Below, piece after piece: positions 15,334-22,751 of a stretch of DNA of 54,001 bases. Both the position numbers and the translations under genes were made by a program. A model generated the notes under the pieces. The model saw only the letters and a program-made list of their open reading frames with translations, was not told the DNA's origin and did no database searches. This DNA comes from Actinomycetes bacterium (GTDB lineage Bacteria > Actinomycetota > Actinomycetes > Mycobacteriales > Mycobacteriaceae): positions 1 through 54,001 of the forward strand of contig JAEZIA010000016.1 of the NCBI GenBank assembly GCA_023416315.1, read 5' to 3'. How positions within the stretch are numbered: position 1 is the stretch's first letter; each line of letters begins with the position of its first letter.

Positions 15334-15392
15334 CTATGTTGTCCGGTGCAGTGTCGGCCACCTAGGCTGACAAGGACCCGAGGGGTGATGAC

Positions 15393-16148
15393 ATGGCCGC
15401 AACCGTCGACATCAGACGTGCCGCCGACCGCGCTGCGACAAAGATCGACTGGCTGGACTCGAAGCACTCGTTCTCGTTCGGGCATCACTACGACTCCCAG
15501 AACACCCACCACGGTCTGCTGCTGGTCAACAACGACGACGTGGTGGCACCGGGTACCGGCTTTGACACCCACCCGCACCGGGACATGGAAATCGTCACCT
15601 GGGTGCTGCAGGGATCACTCGTCCACCAGGACTCCACCGGAAACTCCGGCGTGATCTATCCCGGTCTGGCCCAACGAATGTCGGCGGGCAGCGGCATTCT
15701 GCACTCCGAGAAGAACGACTCGTGGACCCTCACTGGGTCCGAAAGTCATAGCGAACCAGTGCATTTCGTCCAGATGTGGGTGGTGCCCGACGAGTCCGGC
15801 ATCGACCCCGGCTATCAGCAGCTGGAGATCGACGACGAATTGCTGCGCGGTGGGCTGGTGACGATCGCCTCCGGGATGCCCGAACACAAGGACCAGACCG
15901 CGATCGCGATCCGGAACCGGTATGCCGCCCTGCACGGGGCCCGGTTGCAGTACGGCGAGGTTGTCGAACTGCCGGAGGCGCCATACCTGCACCTGTTCGT
16001 CCCGCGCGGGTCGGTCACGCTGGAGGGTGCCGGCGAGTTGCGCGAAGGTGACGCGGTGCGGTTCACCGCTGCGGGCGGCCAGCGGGTTACCGCCACCGAG
16101 CCATCCGAGATCCTCGTGTGGGAGATGCATGCCGGGTTGGCGGGTTAA
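15393..16148 (+). CDS. Pirin-family protein (Rv0181c-like)
   Basis: A 251-aa bicupin of the pirin family. The N-terminal cupin has the metal-binding set: HPHRDMEIVTWVLQG (about residues 54-68; two His and one Glu) and later GILHSEKN (about 101-108, third His). The C-terminal cupin ends with LVWEMHAG. Bacterial pirins include quercetin dioxygenases and redox-sensitive regulators; the role here is unknown. In M. tuberculosis the homologue sits beside sigG; here it is about 11 kb away, with the island and several genes in between. ATG at 15393. Its end overlaps the next start by 20 nt, so translation is coupled. Confidence 0.9.
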   Translation: MAATVDIRRAADRAATKIDWLDSKHSFSFGHHYDSQNTHHGLLLVNNDDVVAPGTGFDTHPHRDMEIVTWVLQGSLVHQDSTGNSGVIYPGLAQRMSAGSGILHSEKNDSWTLTGSESHSEPVHFVQMWVVPDESGIDPGYQQLEIDDELLRGGLVTIASGMPEHKDQTAIAIRNRYAALHGARLQYGEVVELPEAPYLHLFVPRGSVTLEGAGELREGDAVRFTAAGGQRVTATEPSEILVWEMHAGLAG

Positions 16149-17409
16149 GGTCGCCTGCGCCGGCGCGGCGCTGCTGACGGCGGCGTGCGGCCAGCCCGCG
16201 CCGCCAGACGGACCGGCTCCCTCGGCCTCGACCCCCACCGGCCTCACACCGGTGACCGTCGCTGTCCCGGCCGGAATGGCCGGCGCACCCTTCGATACTG
16301 CGCGCCACGCGCTGGTGCCACGGGGGTGGACCATGTCGGTGTGGGCCAGGTTGCCGCGGGCCCGGTTGGCCGCCTGGGCACCCGACGGAATGCTGTTGGT
16401 CTCGGTCCCGTCGGCGGGCCGGGTGGTCCGGATCGATCCCGCAGAGCCGGAGACTACGCCCTCGGTGCTGCTCGACGGCCTCGACCAGCCGCACGGCCTC
16501 GCCTTCGACGGCGACACGCTGTATGTGGCCGAGAGCGACGAGGTCGCCGCGTTCGACTACCGCGGGGCCCGCGCAGAGGCTCGGCGTGTGGTCGCGGGCG
16601 GGCTGCCCGATGCGCGCAGTCCGGAACTCGGTGGCGCGTATGCGCATGCGCTCAAGAGCGTGGCGGTGGGCCACGACGGCGCGGTGTACTTCTCCATCGG
16701 CTCGACCGGGAACATCACCGCCGACGACCGGACGGCCGAGCCGCCGCGGGCGACGATCATGCGCATTCCGCCTGGCGGCGGCTCACCGGTCCCGTTCGCC
16801 ACTGGCGTGCGCAACGGGACCGGACTGGCGGTCGCGGCCGACGGATCGGTGTGGACCGCGGTGAACAACCGCGATCAGGTCGCCGACCCGCGGCCCGGCC
16901 GGTCGTACGCCAGGGTCACCGACTACGTCAACGACCACCCACCGGAATCGATCGCGCGGCTGACGCCTGGTCGCGAACTGGGTTGGCCCTATTGCAATCC
17001 CGATGTCGACACGCACCCGGCGTTCGTGCGTGACGTCCAGACCAACGCCGACGGCAGCAGGTTGGACTGCGCGGCGCTGCCGCCGGTGGAGCAGACCCTC
17101 GGCGCACATTCGGCCCCGCTGGGGTTGAGCTTCACCGATGCGCAACTGCCTGCGCCGTACGACTCCGGCGCCCTGGTGGGGGTACACGGCTCATGGAACC
17201 GCACCCCACCCAGGGCGCCGGAGGTCTCGTTCTTCAGTTGGGACGACGGCACTTTGGGCGATCAGCAGACCCTGGTCGGGGGTTTCCAAGACCAGGATGG
17301 TTCGCGCTGGGGCCGCCCGGTGGCCGCCGTGGTCGGCCCGGACGGCGCCGTGTACATCACCGACGACTATGCCGGTGCGGTGTACCGCCTGGCGCCGCCG
17401 GGCCGCTGA
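16129..17409 (+). CDS. PQQ-dependent sugar dehydrogenase-like lipoprotein (sorbosone/glucose dehydrogenase family)
   Basis: A 426-aa lipoprotein: short basic N-terminus, hydrophobic core, lipobox LTAAC (cysteine about residue 20), then a Pro/Ala/Ser linker. The mature part is a six-bladed beta-propeller of the soluble glucose/sorbosone dehydrogenase type: repeats such as GLDQPHGLAFDGDTLYVAES, HALKSVAVGHDGAVYFSIGS, GTGLAVAADGSVWTAVNNRD and a terminal PDGAVYITDDYAGAVYRL. Relatives oxidise sugars using PQQ, although mycobacteria generally lack PQQ synthesis, so the true cofactor is uncertain. ATG at 16129 is preceded by GGGAG at 4 nt and overlaps the pirin gene by 20 nt. Likely exported to the cell envelope. 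Confidence 0.87.
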   Translation: MPGWRVKVACAGAALLTAACGQPAPPDGPAPSASTPTGLTPVTVAVPAGMAGAPFDTARHALVPRGWTMSVWARLPRARLAAWAPDGMLLVSVPSAGRVVRIDPAEPETTPSVLLDGLDQPHGLAFDGDTLYVAESDEVAAFDYRGARAEARRVVAGGLPDARSPELGGAYAHALKSVAVGHDGAVYFSIGSTGNITADDRTAEPPRATIMRIPPGGGSPVPFATGVRNGTGLAVAADGSVWTAVNNRDQVADPRPGRSYARVTDYVNDHPPESIARLTPGRELGWPYCNPDVDTHPAFVRDVQTNADGSRLDCAALPPVEQTLGAHSAPLGLSFTDAQLPAPYDSGALVGVHGSWNRTPPRAPEVSFFSWDDGTLGDQQTLVGGFQDQDGSRWGRPVAAVVGPDGAVYITDDYAGAVYRLAPPGR

Positions 17410-17413
17410 CCAT

Positions 17414-17692
17414 CTAGTGGTGAACTCGGTTGCTGCGTCCGGTGATTGCGACGTAGATCGCGATCAGCACGGCGGCGACGACGATGCCGACCAGGAACGG
17501 GATGATCGCGAACCCGCCGTTAGAGTTCGAGTATCCGACCTGGTAGGTGATCCACGATCCCAGGAAGGATCCCACCGCACCGAGCAGGATCGTCATGATG
17601 ACGCCGATGTTCTGCTTACCGGGCATAGCCAGCCGCGCCAACGCGCCGACGATCAGGCCGACGACGATGGCTCCGAGAATCGTTCCGATCAT
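17414..17692 (-). CDS. GlsB/YeaQ/YmgE-family small membrane protein
   Basis: A 92-aa, three-helix, glycine-rich membrane protein (segments about residues 2-22, 30-50, 63-85) of the transglycosylase-associated/GlsB family: IGTILGAIVVGLIVGALARL, then PGKQNIGVIMTILLGAVGSFLGSW is split across about 24-47. These are stress-induced proteins of unknown mechanism. ATG at 17692. Convergent with the sugar dehydrogenase gene with only 4 nt between the stops, so no separate terminator fits there. A 234-bp gap with no recognisable gene follows on its 5' side. Confidence 0.9.
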   Translation of the reverse strand: MIGTILGAIVVGLIVGALARLAMPGKQNIGVIMTILLGAVGSFLGSWITYQVGYSNSNGGFAIIPFLVGIVVAAVLIAIYVAITGRSNRVHH

Positions 17693-17926
17693 TGCTGCTC
17701 CTCGTGTTTCGGCGGGCCCGGGCGGGCGCCGCGCGAATCAGTAGTTCCCCACCCGCAGCGCGGATAACCGTCCGTCGACAAAATTTGCCGGTCAGCAAAC
17801 GTTCGGCCCTGGTCGTGACGACGCCGGTGCCGAACCGCTGCCGGACTGTTACCAAAGTTGACTGTGTGGTTGCTGAGAATGATGGTGTACGTGCCGTAGA
17901 AGCTTCGCCGTCATGAAAGGGCAACT

Positions 17927-19006
17927 GTGCCAACCGTCGCCGCACTGCTGCGTCGCCTGGCCGCGGGCAGTATGGCCGCGGTCAGTTGCCTGACGCTCGC
18001 CGCCACCATCGGCATGCCCGTGGCGTCGGCCGACGGCCGCGGACAATTAGCCCAGGCCATCGCCACCACGCGGGGCAGCTACCTCGTCTACAACTTCGGG
18101 AGCGGCTTTCCCGCCCCCATGCTCAACGCTGCGGGCAATTGGTATGAGCTGACCAACGGCGGCCACCTGATGATCATCAAGGCCGCCTCACAACGCTTGA
18201 CGCCGCGCCTCCTGGTCGACACCCACACCGGGCACCAGTCCCGCTGTGAGCGGACTCCGGGGGCCCGGACCCGCGAGGGGCTGGTGCAGGCGTCGGAGGT
18301 CTACTCCCCGATCCAGGCGTGGCAGGCGCTCGGGCAGCCGACGATCGCCATCAATGCGAACTTCTTCGATGTCCGCGGGCAGCAGGCGGGTTCGTGGAAG
18401 TCCACCGGCTGCAGTTCCCCGCTGGGCGCCTACGTCGACAACACCCAGGGCCAGGGCCGCGCCAACGCCGCGGTCACCGGGACCATCGCCTATGCGGGCA
18501 AGCAGGCACTGTCCGGCGGTGACGAGGTGTGGACCGCGCTGACCACGATGATCCTTCCGGTCGCGGGCGCACCGTTCGTGGTGACCCCCAAGTCGCGCGA
18601 CGACTACGACGCCGCGTCGCCGGTGATCCACGGACTCCTGGACAAGGGCACCCGGTTCGCCGCCGTCAGCGGGCTCAAGCTGCTGGCGCCGGGCGACACC
18701 GGGCAGATGAACGACGGCGGCCCCAGCGCGGCCCGCACCGCGTTGGCCTACGCCAGGGACAAGGACGAGATGTACGTCTTCCAGGGCGGCAGCTACACCC
18801 CGGATCAGATCCAGGATCTGTTCCGGGGACTGGGCAGTGACACCGCGATCCTGCTCGACGGCGGTGGCTCGTCGGCCATCGTGCTGCGCCGCGATACCGG
18901 CGGCATGTGGGCAGGTGCCGGCGTGCCCAGAGGCTCGTGCGACACGATGGCCGTGCTCTGTGACTCCCGCGAGCGCGCCCTGCCGGCCTGGCTCGGCTTC
19001 AACTGA
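17927..19006 (+). CDS. Exported phosphodiester glycosidase-family protein (NAGPA domain)
   Basis: A 359-aa exported protein with a signal peptide (hydrophobic core about residues 14-33, cleavage after ASA near 35). The C-terminal half has the NAGPA/DUF2233 signature: AINANFFDVRGQQAG (about 142-156), MNDGGPSAARTALAYA (about 261-276) and the strongly conserved LLDGGGSSAIVL (about 307-318). The family removes N-acetylglucosamine from phosphodiesters or trims related cell-wall sugars; the bacterial substrate is unknown. GTG at 17927 is set by AAAGGG 5 nt upstream. A long hairpin directly follows the stop. Confidence 0.87.
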   Translation: MPTVAALLRRLAAGSMAAVSCLTLAATIGMPVASADGRGQLAQAIATTRGSYLVYNFGSGFPAPMLNAAGNWYELTNGGHLMIIKAASQRLTPRLLVDTHTGHQSRCERTPGARTREGLVQASEVYSPIQAWQALGQPTIAINANFFDVRGQQAGSWKSTGCSSPLGAYVDNTQGQGRANAAVTGTIAYAGKQALSGGDEVWTALTTMILPVAGAPFVVTPKSRDDYDAASPVIHGLLDKGTRFAAVSGLKLLAPGDTGQMNDGGPSAARTALAYARDKDEMYVFQGGSYTPDQIQDLFRGLGSDTAILLDGGGSSAIVLRRDTGGMWAGAGVPRGSCDTMAVLCDSRERALPAWLGFN

Positions 19007-19007
19007 T

Positions 19008-19060
19008 GCGATTTCGGGGCGAAAACCGTCGCTCAGCGAACGTTTTCGCGCCGAAATCGC
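19008..19060. terminator. Long intergenic palindrome between convergent genes
   Basis: Arms of 19 nt (19008-19026 and 19042-19060) pair at 18 of 19 positions; the 15-nt loop itself contains TCGCT/AGCGA. It fills the gap between two convergent genes and should terminate both transcripts. It resembles dispersed mycobacterial intergenic palindromes. Confidence 0.8.
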
Positions 19061-19067
19061 TTGAAAG

Positions 19068-19892
19068 TCAGGGTTGTCCGAGCAACCTGCCCAGCACCGC
19101 GTCGCGCACGCGGGTGGGCAGCTTGGGCACCAGCGCCACCTGCAGCGCGGGACCCACCCCGACCGGGTAGCGCGCCCGGGGCTTACGCGCGGTGAGCGCC
19201 TCGAGTACCACGTTGGCGACCTTCTCCGGAGCGACCGCCAAGCGCTGCGACATCGGAATCGACTTCCGCATCCCCGTAACGTGTTTGCTGTACAACGCGC
19301 GGTGCCGCGGGGTCATCGCCGCCTCCATGTCGTCGACCGCCTGACCGGCTTGCCGCCACAGGTCGGTGTCGGTCTGCGCCGGTTCCACCACACTGACCGC
19401 GATGCCCCAGGTGCGCAGCTCGACCCGCAGCGCATCGGCGGCGGCCTCGAGCGCGAACTTCGACGCGCTGTACGCGCCAAGCATCGGGGCCGACAACTTG
19501 CCATTCACACTGGAAATGAACACGATTCGGCCGCGCGATTCACGCAGCAGCGGCAGTACCGCCCGGGTGACGGCGAGTTGGCCGACGACGTTGACATCCA
19601 GCTGGCGGCGGATCTCGTCGGAGGTCAGCGCTTCCAGCGGTCCGCTGACCGCGATGCCCGCGTTGTTCACCACCGCGTCGAGTCGGCTGGGCAGCACCTC
19701 GGGCAGCGCGGCGACCGCAGCGTCGTCGGTGACATCGAGGACGACCGCACTGACCCGTGGCAGTCGCGACAGCTCGTCGGCGTCGGCGGCGTTGCGCACC
19801 CCGCCGACGACATCCCAGCCCGCCGCGGCCAGATGAGTCACGATCGACTTGCCGATTCCCCGGGCTGCACCGGTGACCAGGACGGTGGGCAT
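19068..19892 (-). CDS. Short-chain dehydrogenase/reductase
   Basis: A 274-aa classical SDR: TGAARGIG at residues 7-14, NNAG in VVNNAGIAVSGPLE, serine in VFISSVNG, and the YSASK catalytic pair; a C-terminal extension (about 200-274) with KPRARYPVGVGP is typical of the retinol/hydroxysteroid-dehydrogenase-like subgroup. Substrate unknown, perhaps a lipid alcohol or ketone given the mce1 operon beside it. ATG at 19892. It lies 21 bp after the last gene of the mce1 operon on the same strand and could be read through from it (inference). Confidence 0.88.
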   Translation of the reverse strand: MPTVLVTGAARGIGKSIVTHLAAAGWDVVGGVRNAADADELSRLPRVSAVVLDVTDDAAVAALPEVLPSRLDAVVNNAGIAVSGPLEALTSDEIRRQLDVNVVGQLAVTRAVLPLLRESRGRIVFISSVNGKLSAPMLGAYSASKFALEAAADALRVELRTWGIAVSVVEPAQTDTDLWRQAGQAVDDMEAAMTPRHRALYSKHVTGMRKSIPMSQRLAVAPEKVANVVLEALTARKPRARYPVGVGPALQVALVPKLPTRVRDAVLGRLLGQP

Positions 19893-19913
19893 ACCCGCGA
19901 CTCTAGTGATCCC

Positions 19914-20588
19914 TCAGAGCTTGGGGGTGAGGTCCAGCGAGGTCACTGTCGTCATCTTGGTGACCAACCAGTGCGATCCGTCCCTGGTCAGCTGCACCCG
20001 GTAGGACAGGTACTTCGTCGACGGAATGTCCTTGCTCAGCGGACTCTTCGACGTGGTGTTCGTGTAGACGATCGCGGTGGCCTCCGAGCCGCTCAGCGAT
20101 TCGACGGCCGCGCCGACGACCTCGGTGCTGTTGGTGACCTTGGCCTGCTTGTTGGTCGGCACGATCGCGTCGACGTATTTGCGGTACTGATCCTGGAAGT
20201 CGCCGGAGAGGTACTTCGCCGAACGGTCCGGCAGCTTGTCCATATCGTCGGGGGTGTAGGTCCACAGCGTGGTGATCGCCTCGGCGGCGGTGCGGGCGAT
20301 CACCAGCTTGGTGTCGACGGCGGCCCGATCCATCAGGTACGGCGCGGCGGTGGCCCCGGCGAACGCCCCAGCCGCGACGAACAGCGCAGCGGAGGTCCCC
20401 ACCGCGATCCCGGTCTTGTTGCGGCTGAACCAGTTTGGGCGCCGAGGCGCCGCTTCGACGGCCGGCTCGTCAGTGCCGGATTCCTCCTCAACGGGGGATT
20501 CCTCGTCGGAGGTGGTCTCGGTGTCTGCCACCGCGTCGTCGGCTTCGGTATCGGTCAGATCACCTGCAGCAGGTTGCTGATCTTCCAC
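19914..20588 (-). CDS. mam1D: Mce-associated membrane protein (Rv0178-like)
   Basis: A 224-aa protein with an acidic N-terminal tail (1-45, rich in Asp/Glu/Thr), one membrane segment (about 60-82, GIAVGTSAALFVAAGAFAG) and an extracytoplasmic Mce-associated domain (DRSAKYLSGDFQDQY, then SYRVQLTRDGSHWLVTKMTTV). Mam proteins are thought to stabilise the Mce transporter. GTG at 20588 is decided by AGGAGG just upstream and overlaps the preceding gene by 34 nt. Last gene of the mce1 operon in the M. tuberculosis order Rv0175-Rv0178. Confidence 0.88.
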   Translation of the reverse strand: MEDQQPAAGDLTDTEADDAVADTETTSDEESPVEEESGTDEPAVEAAPRRPNWFSRNKTGIAVGTSAALFVAAGAFAGATAAPYLMDRAAVDTKLVIARTAAEAITTLWTYTPDDMDKLPDRSAKYLSGDFQDQYRKYVDAIVPTNKQAKVTNSTEVVGAAVESLSGSEATAIVYTNTTSKSPLSKDIPSTKYLSYRVQLTRDGSHWLVTKMTTVTSLDLTPKL

Positions 20589-21112
20589 GGCCCTCCTGCA
20601 CCTCCTTCTTGCGTCGCGGTGACGACCCACCGGCTTCCGCTTTCGATGGTCTTGCCGTCGGGCATCCTGGTTTTCGTGGTGGCGGCGACCACGACGTCGG
20701 CGCTGCCATCGCGATTCCAGCGTTCGATGCCCAGGTCCTGGACGGTTCCCGTGGTCGGCTCGGCTCGGGCCACCTGGATGACGACCTCATTCATCCTGTC
20801 CTGGTACAGCTTTGCGAACTGTCCGGTGCCCTGCGCGAGCACCTTGTCGGCGTAGTCGTTGGCATGGAACGGGTCGATCGACGTGTAATGCGTGACGAAA
20901 CCGCGAACGAAGCTGAGCACGGCCACATTTCGGACCGCGTCGCGCCGCTGGGTTTCCCGTTTCACCAGCAGCAGCGTGCTGACCGTGACGGCCGCGACGA
21001 TCGCCACCGCCGCCAGGATCGCGACCACGGGAAGCACCCAGCGTCGCGGCTTCGGGTCGGGCAGCCGGAACAGCTCCACGCTGTCCGGTTCGACCTTGCG
21101 ACGGGGGCTCAC
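20555..21112 (-). CDS. mam1C: Mce-associated membrane protein (Rv0177-like)
   Basis: A 185-aa protein: short cytoplasmic head with Arg/Lys/Pro, one membrane helix (about residues 25-50) and an extracytoplasmic domain of the Mce-associated type (SFVRGFVTHYTSIDPFHANDYADKVLAQGTGQFAK is split over about 66-100; C-terminal PWKISNLLQVI). Function: accessory subunit of the Mce1 importer by context. GTG at 21112 overlaps the upstream stop as GTGA, indicating coupled translation; an upstream in-frame ATG would lie deep inside the preceding gene and is unlikely. Confidence 0.87.
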   Translation of the reverse strand: MSPRRKVEPDSVELFRLPDPKPRRWVLPVVAILAAVAIVAAVTVSTLLLVKRETQRRDAVRNVAVLSFVRGFVTHYTSIDPFHANDYADKVLAQGTGQFAKLYQDRMNEVVIQVARAEPTTGTVQDLGIERWNRDGSADVVVAATTKTRMPDGKTIESGSRWVVTATQEGGAGGPWKISNLLQVI

Positions 21113-22104
21113 TTCGGCTCCCCGGCGGGGTTCGGCTTGGCCAGCACCGAAAGCTCGGCGACCTGCCACTGGCCACTCGCGGACCGCTCGAAGTTCACCC
21201 GGACGGTCGCGGTGATCAGGCGTTGATTGGGCGCCTCACCGCGTTGGCCCTGCATCAGCAGCAGCATCGCCGCGCGGTCGCGGGTGTTGGTCAGCACCGC
21301 GCTGTTGGTCACCCAGTAGTCGTTGTCGACGGGCCCGGCCTTGCGCACCGCGTCCTGCTGCTCGACGAGCTTCGGCCGGTAGCCGTCGGTGACCAGGCCG
21401 CGCGCGGTGGCGAAGTCGGCATCGATCGACCCCACGTTGTAGCTCAACATCTGCTGGACGATCTTCGGCCCCTCGACCGCCAGCTGCTGTTGGGCCTGCT
21501 CGATCGCGAGCTGCGGCCGATAGACCCGCAGATAAGCCAGCGCGGTAGCGCCCACGGCCAGCGCCGCAAGGATCACCAGCAGCACGCCGGCCAGCCGGCG
21601 CCGGTTGGGCCGCTCGCCCTCGACGCGACGGACCTCGGTGCGGGTGAGGAAGTCGGCGAAGGTTCGGCCGCGGGAATCCCACAGCGGCCACAACCAGCCG
21701 AGGAACAGCGCCGCGGTGTCGAGCAGATGCGCCAGGTCGCGGAGCAGCAGGCGGAACGGGCCGACCGGGCTGCCGTCTCGGCTGACGACGACGATGCCGG
21801 TCAGCGAGCGGCCCAGGCTCCACCCGGTCAGCGACGGAAGCAGCAGCCGGTTCGCCGCGATCGCCAGGAACACCGCCCCGGCCGCCGCGGCGCCACCCCA
21901 GCGCAGCCAACCGATGCCCGACACCGACGCCGACTGCGCCACCAGCAGGCAGGTGATCACCACACCGACGCCGAACAGGACGTCGACGGCGAACGCCGCG
22001 GCGCGTGCCCACCAGCCGGCGGGCACCCCGCCGGCTGCCGAGTCGGACACCTCGACCGCGTCGGCCTCGGCTCCGGAGTCCACGTCGGGGACCGCCACTG
22101 TCAC
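21109..22104 (-). CDS. mam1B: RDD-domain Mce-associated membrane protein (Rv0176-like)
   Basis: A 331-aa membrane protein. Residues about 20-150 form an RDD domain (VPAGWWARAAAFAVDVLFGVGV, then SLGRSLTGIVVVSRDGSPVG), with several membrane helices; a further helix near 170-195 (RRRLAGVLLVILAALAVGATAL) leads to an extracytoplasmic Mce-associated domain. This RDD plus Mam fusion is the known architecture of Rv0176. GTG at 22104 overlaps the upstream stop as GTGA; GTG at 22098 is in frame as well. The role within the Mce1 complex is inferred from context. Confidence 0.88.
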   Translation of the reverse strand: MTVAVPDVDSGAEADAVEVSDSAAGGVPAGWWARAAAFAVDVLFGVGVVITCLLVAQSASVSGIGWLRWGGAAAAGAVFLAIAANRLLLPSLTGWSLGRSLTGIVVVSRDGSPVGPFRLLLRDLAHLLDTAALFLGWLWPLWDSRGRTFADFLTRTEVRRVEGERPNRRRLAGVLLVILAALAVGATALAYLRVYRPQLAIEQAQQQLAVEGPKIVQQMLSYNVGSIDADFATARGLVTDGYRPKLVEQQDAVRKAGPVDNDYWVTNSAVLTNTRDRAAMLLLMQGQRGEAPNQRLITATVRVNFERSASGQWQVAELSVLAKPNPAGEPK

Positions 22105-22751
22105 TTGCTCACCTGGTCGAGGTTGGCGATCTTGTACGTGCCGTCCTCGGGCATCATCTTGACCCGCAGTCGATAGCCCTGCTCCTGGTCCTGGGCCTGG
22201 GTGTTGGACACCTTGACCCGCACCGCCACCAGAATGTCCATCGAACCGTCGTCGTTGTGCCGCTCGACCGCCGCGCGCATGTTCGACACCTGGACCTGGA
22301 CATTGGCGGCCTGGTAGGCGTCGACCAGCAGCCCGCTGTAGAGGCTGGCCTGCGCGCCGAAGTCGCCGGTCGCACACTCGATGATCTTCTGCTGGCTGGC
22401 GGCCATCGCGGTGGCGTCCGGAGCCTGGGTGGCGGTCACGCAGTCCTTGGCGGCGGCCAGCGCGACGGTCTCGGCCCGCGCCGCGGCCACGCTCTTCTGG
22501 TGCGCGCGCAGCGCCAAGAATCCGCCGGTGGCGACGAGCAGTCCCACGATCACCAAGGCCGCGCACACCACGCCGAGGCGACGCCCGCTCAGCCGCGACC
22601 CGCGCGCGGCGGTGCCGTCAGCTGGTTCGGTCTCCTCGACCGTGGTGGCCTGCGACTCGATGTCGTCGGCGTCCGGATTCACCGACTCCTCAACGACATC
22701 GTCGGTGGTAGGCGGCGGGGTCAGCCGGCCGGAGCCAGCATCTCCTTCCAT
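22101..22751 (-). CDS. mam1A: Mce-associated membrane protein (Rv0175-like)
   Basis: A 216-aa protein: acidic, disordered N-terminus (1-50), one membrane helix (about 58-80, GVVCAALVIVGLLVATGG) and a Mce-associated extracytoplasmic domain with two cysteines (KDCVTATQ and IIECATGDF). ATG at 22751 lies inside mce1F, overlapping its end by 31 nt, so translation follows from mce1F. It opens the mam1A-D block that closes the operon. Confidence 0.88.
   Translation of the reverse strand: MEGDAGSGRLTPPPTTDDVVEESVNPDADDIESQATTVEETEPADGTAARGSRLSGRRLGVVCAALVIVGLLVATGGFLALRAHQKSVAAARAETVALAAAKDCVTATQAPDATAMAASQQKIIECATGDFGAQASLYSGLLVDAYQAANVQVQVSNMRAAVERHNDDGSMDILVAVRVKVSNTQAQDQEQGYRLRVKMMPEDGTYKIANLDQVSK

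Noticed and set aside
19074..20855. A 593-codon plus-strand open frame over the SDR and mam1C/D genes
   Set aside because: Antisense shadow of an SDR with complete catalytic motifs and of operonic mam genes; low-complexity Arg/Gly/His composition.
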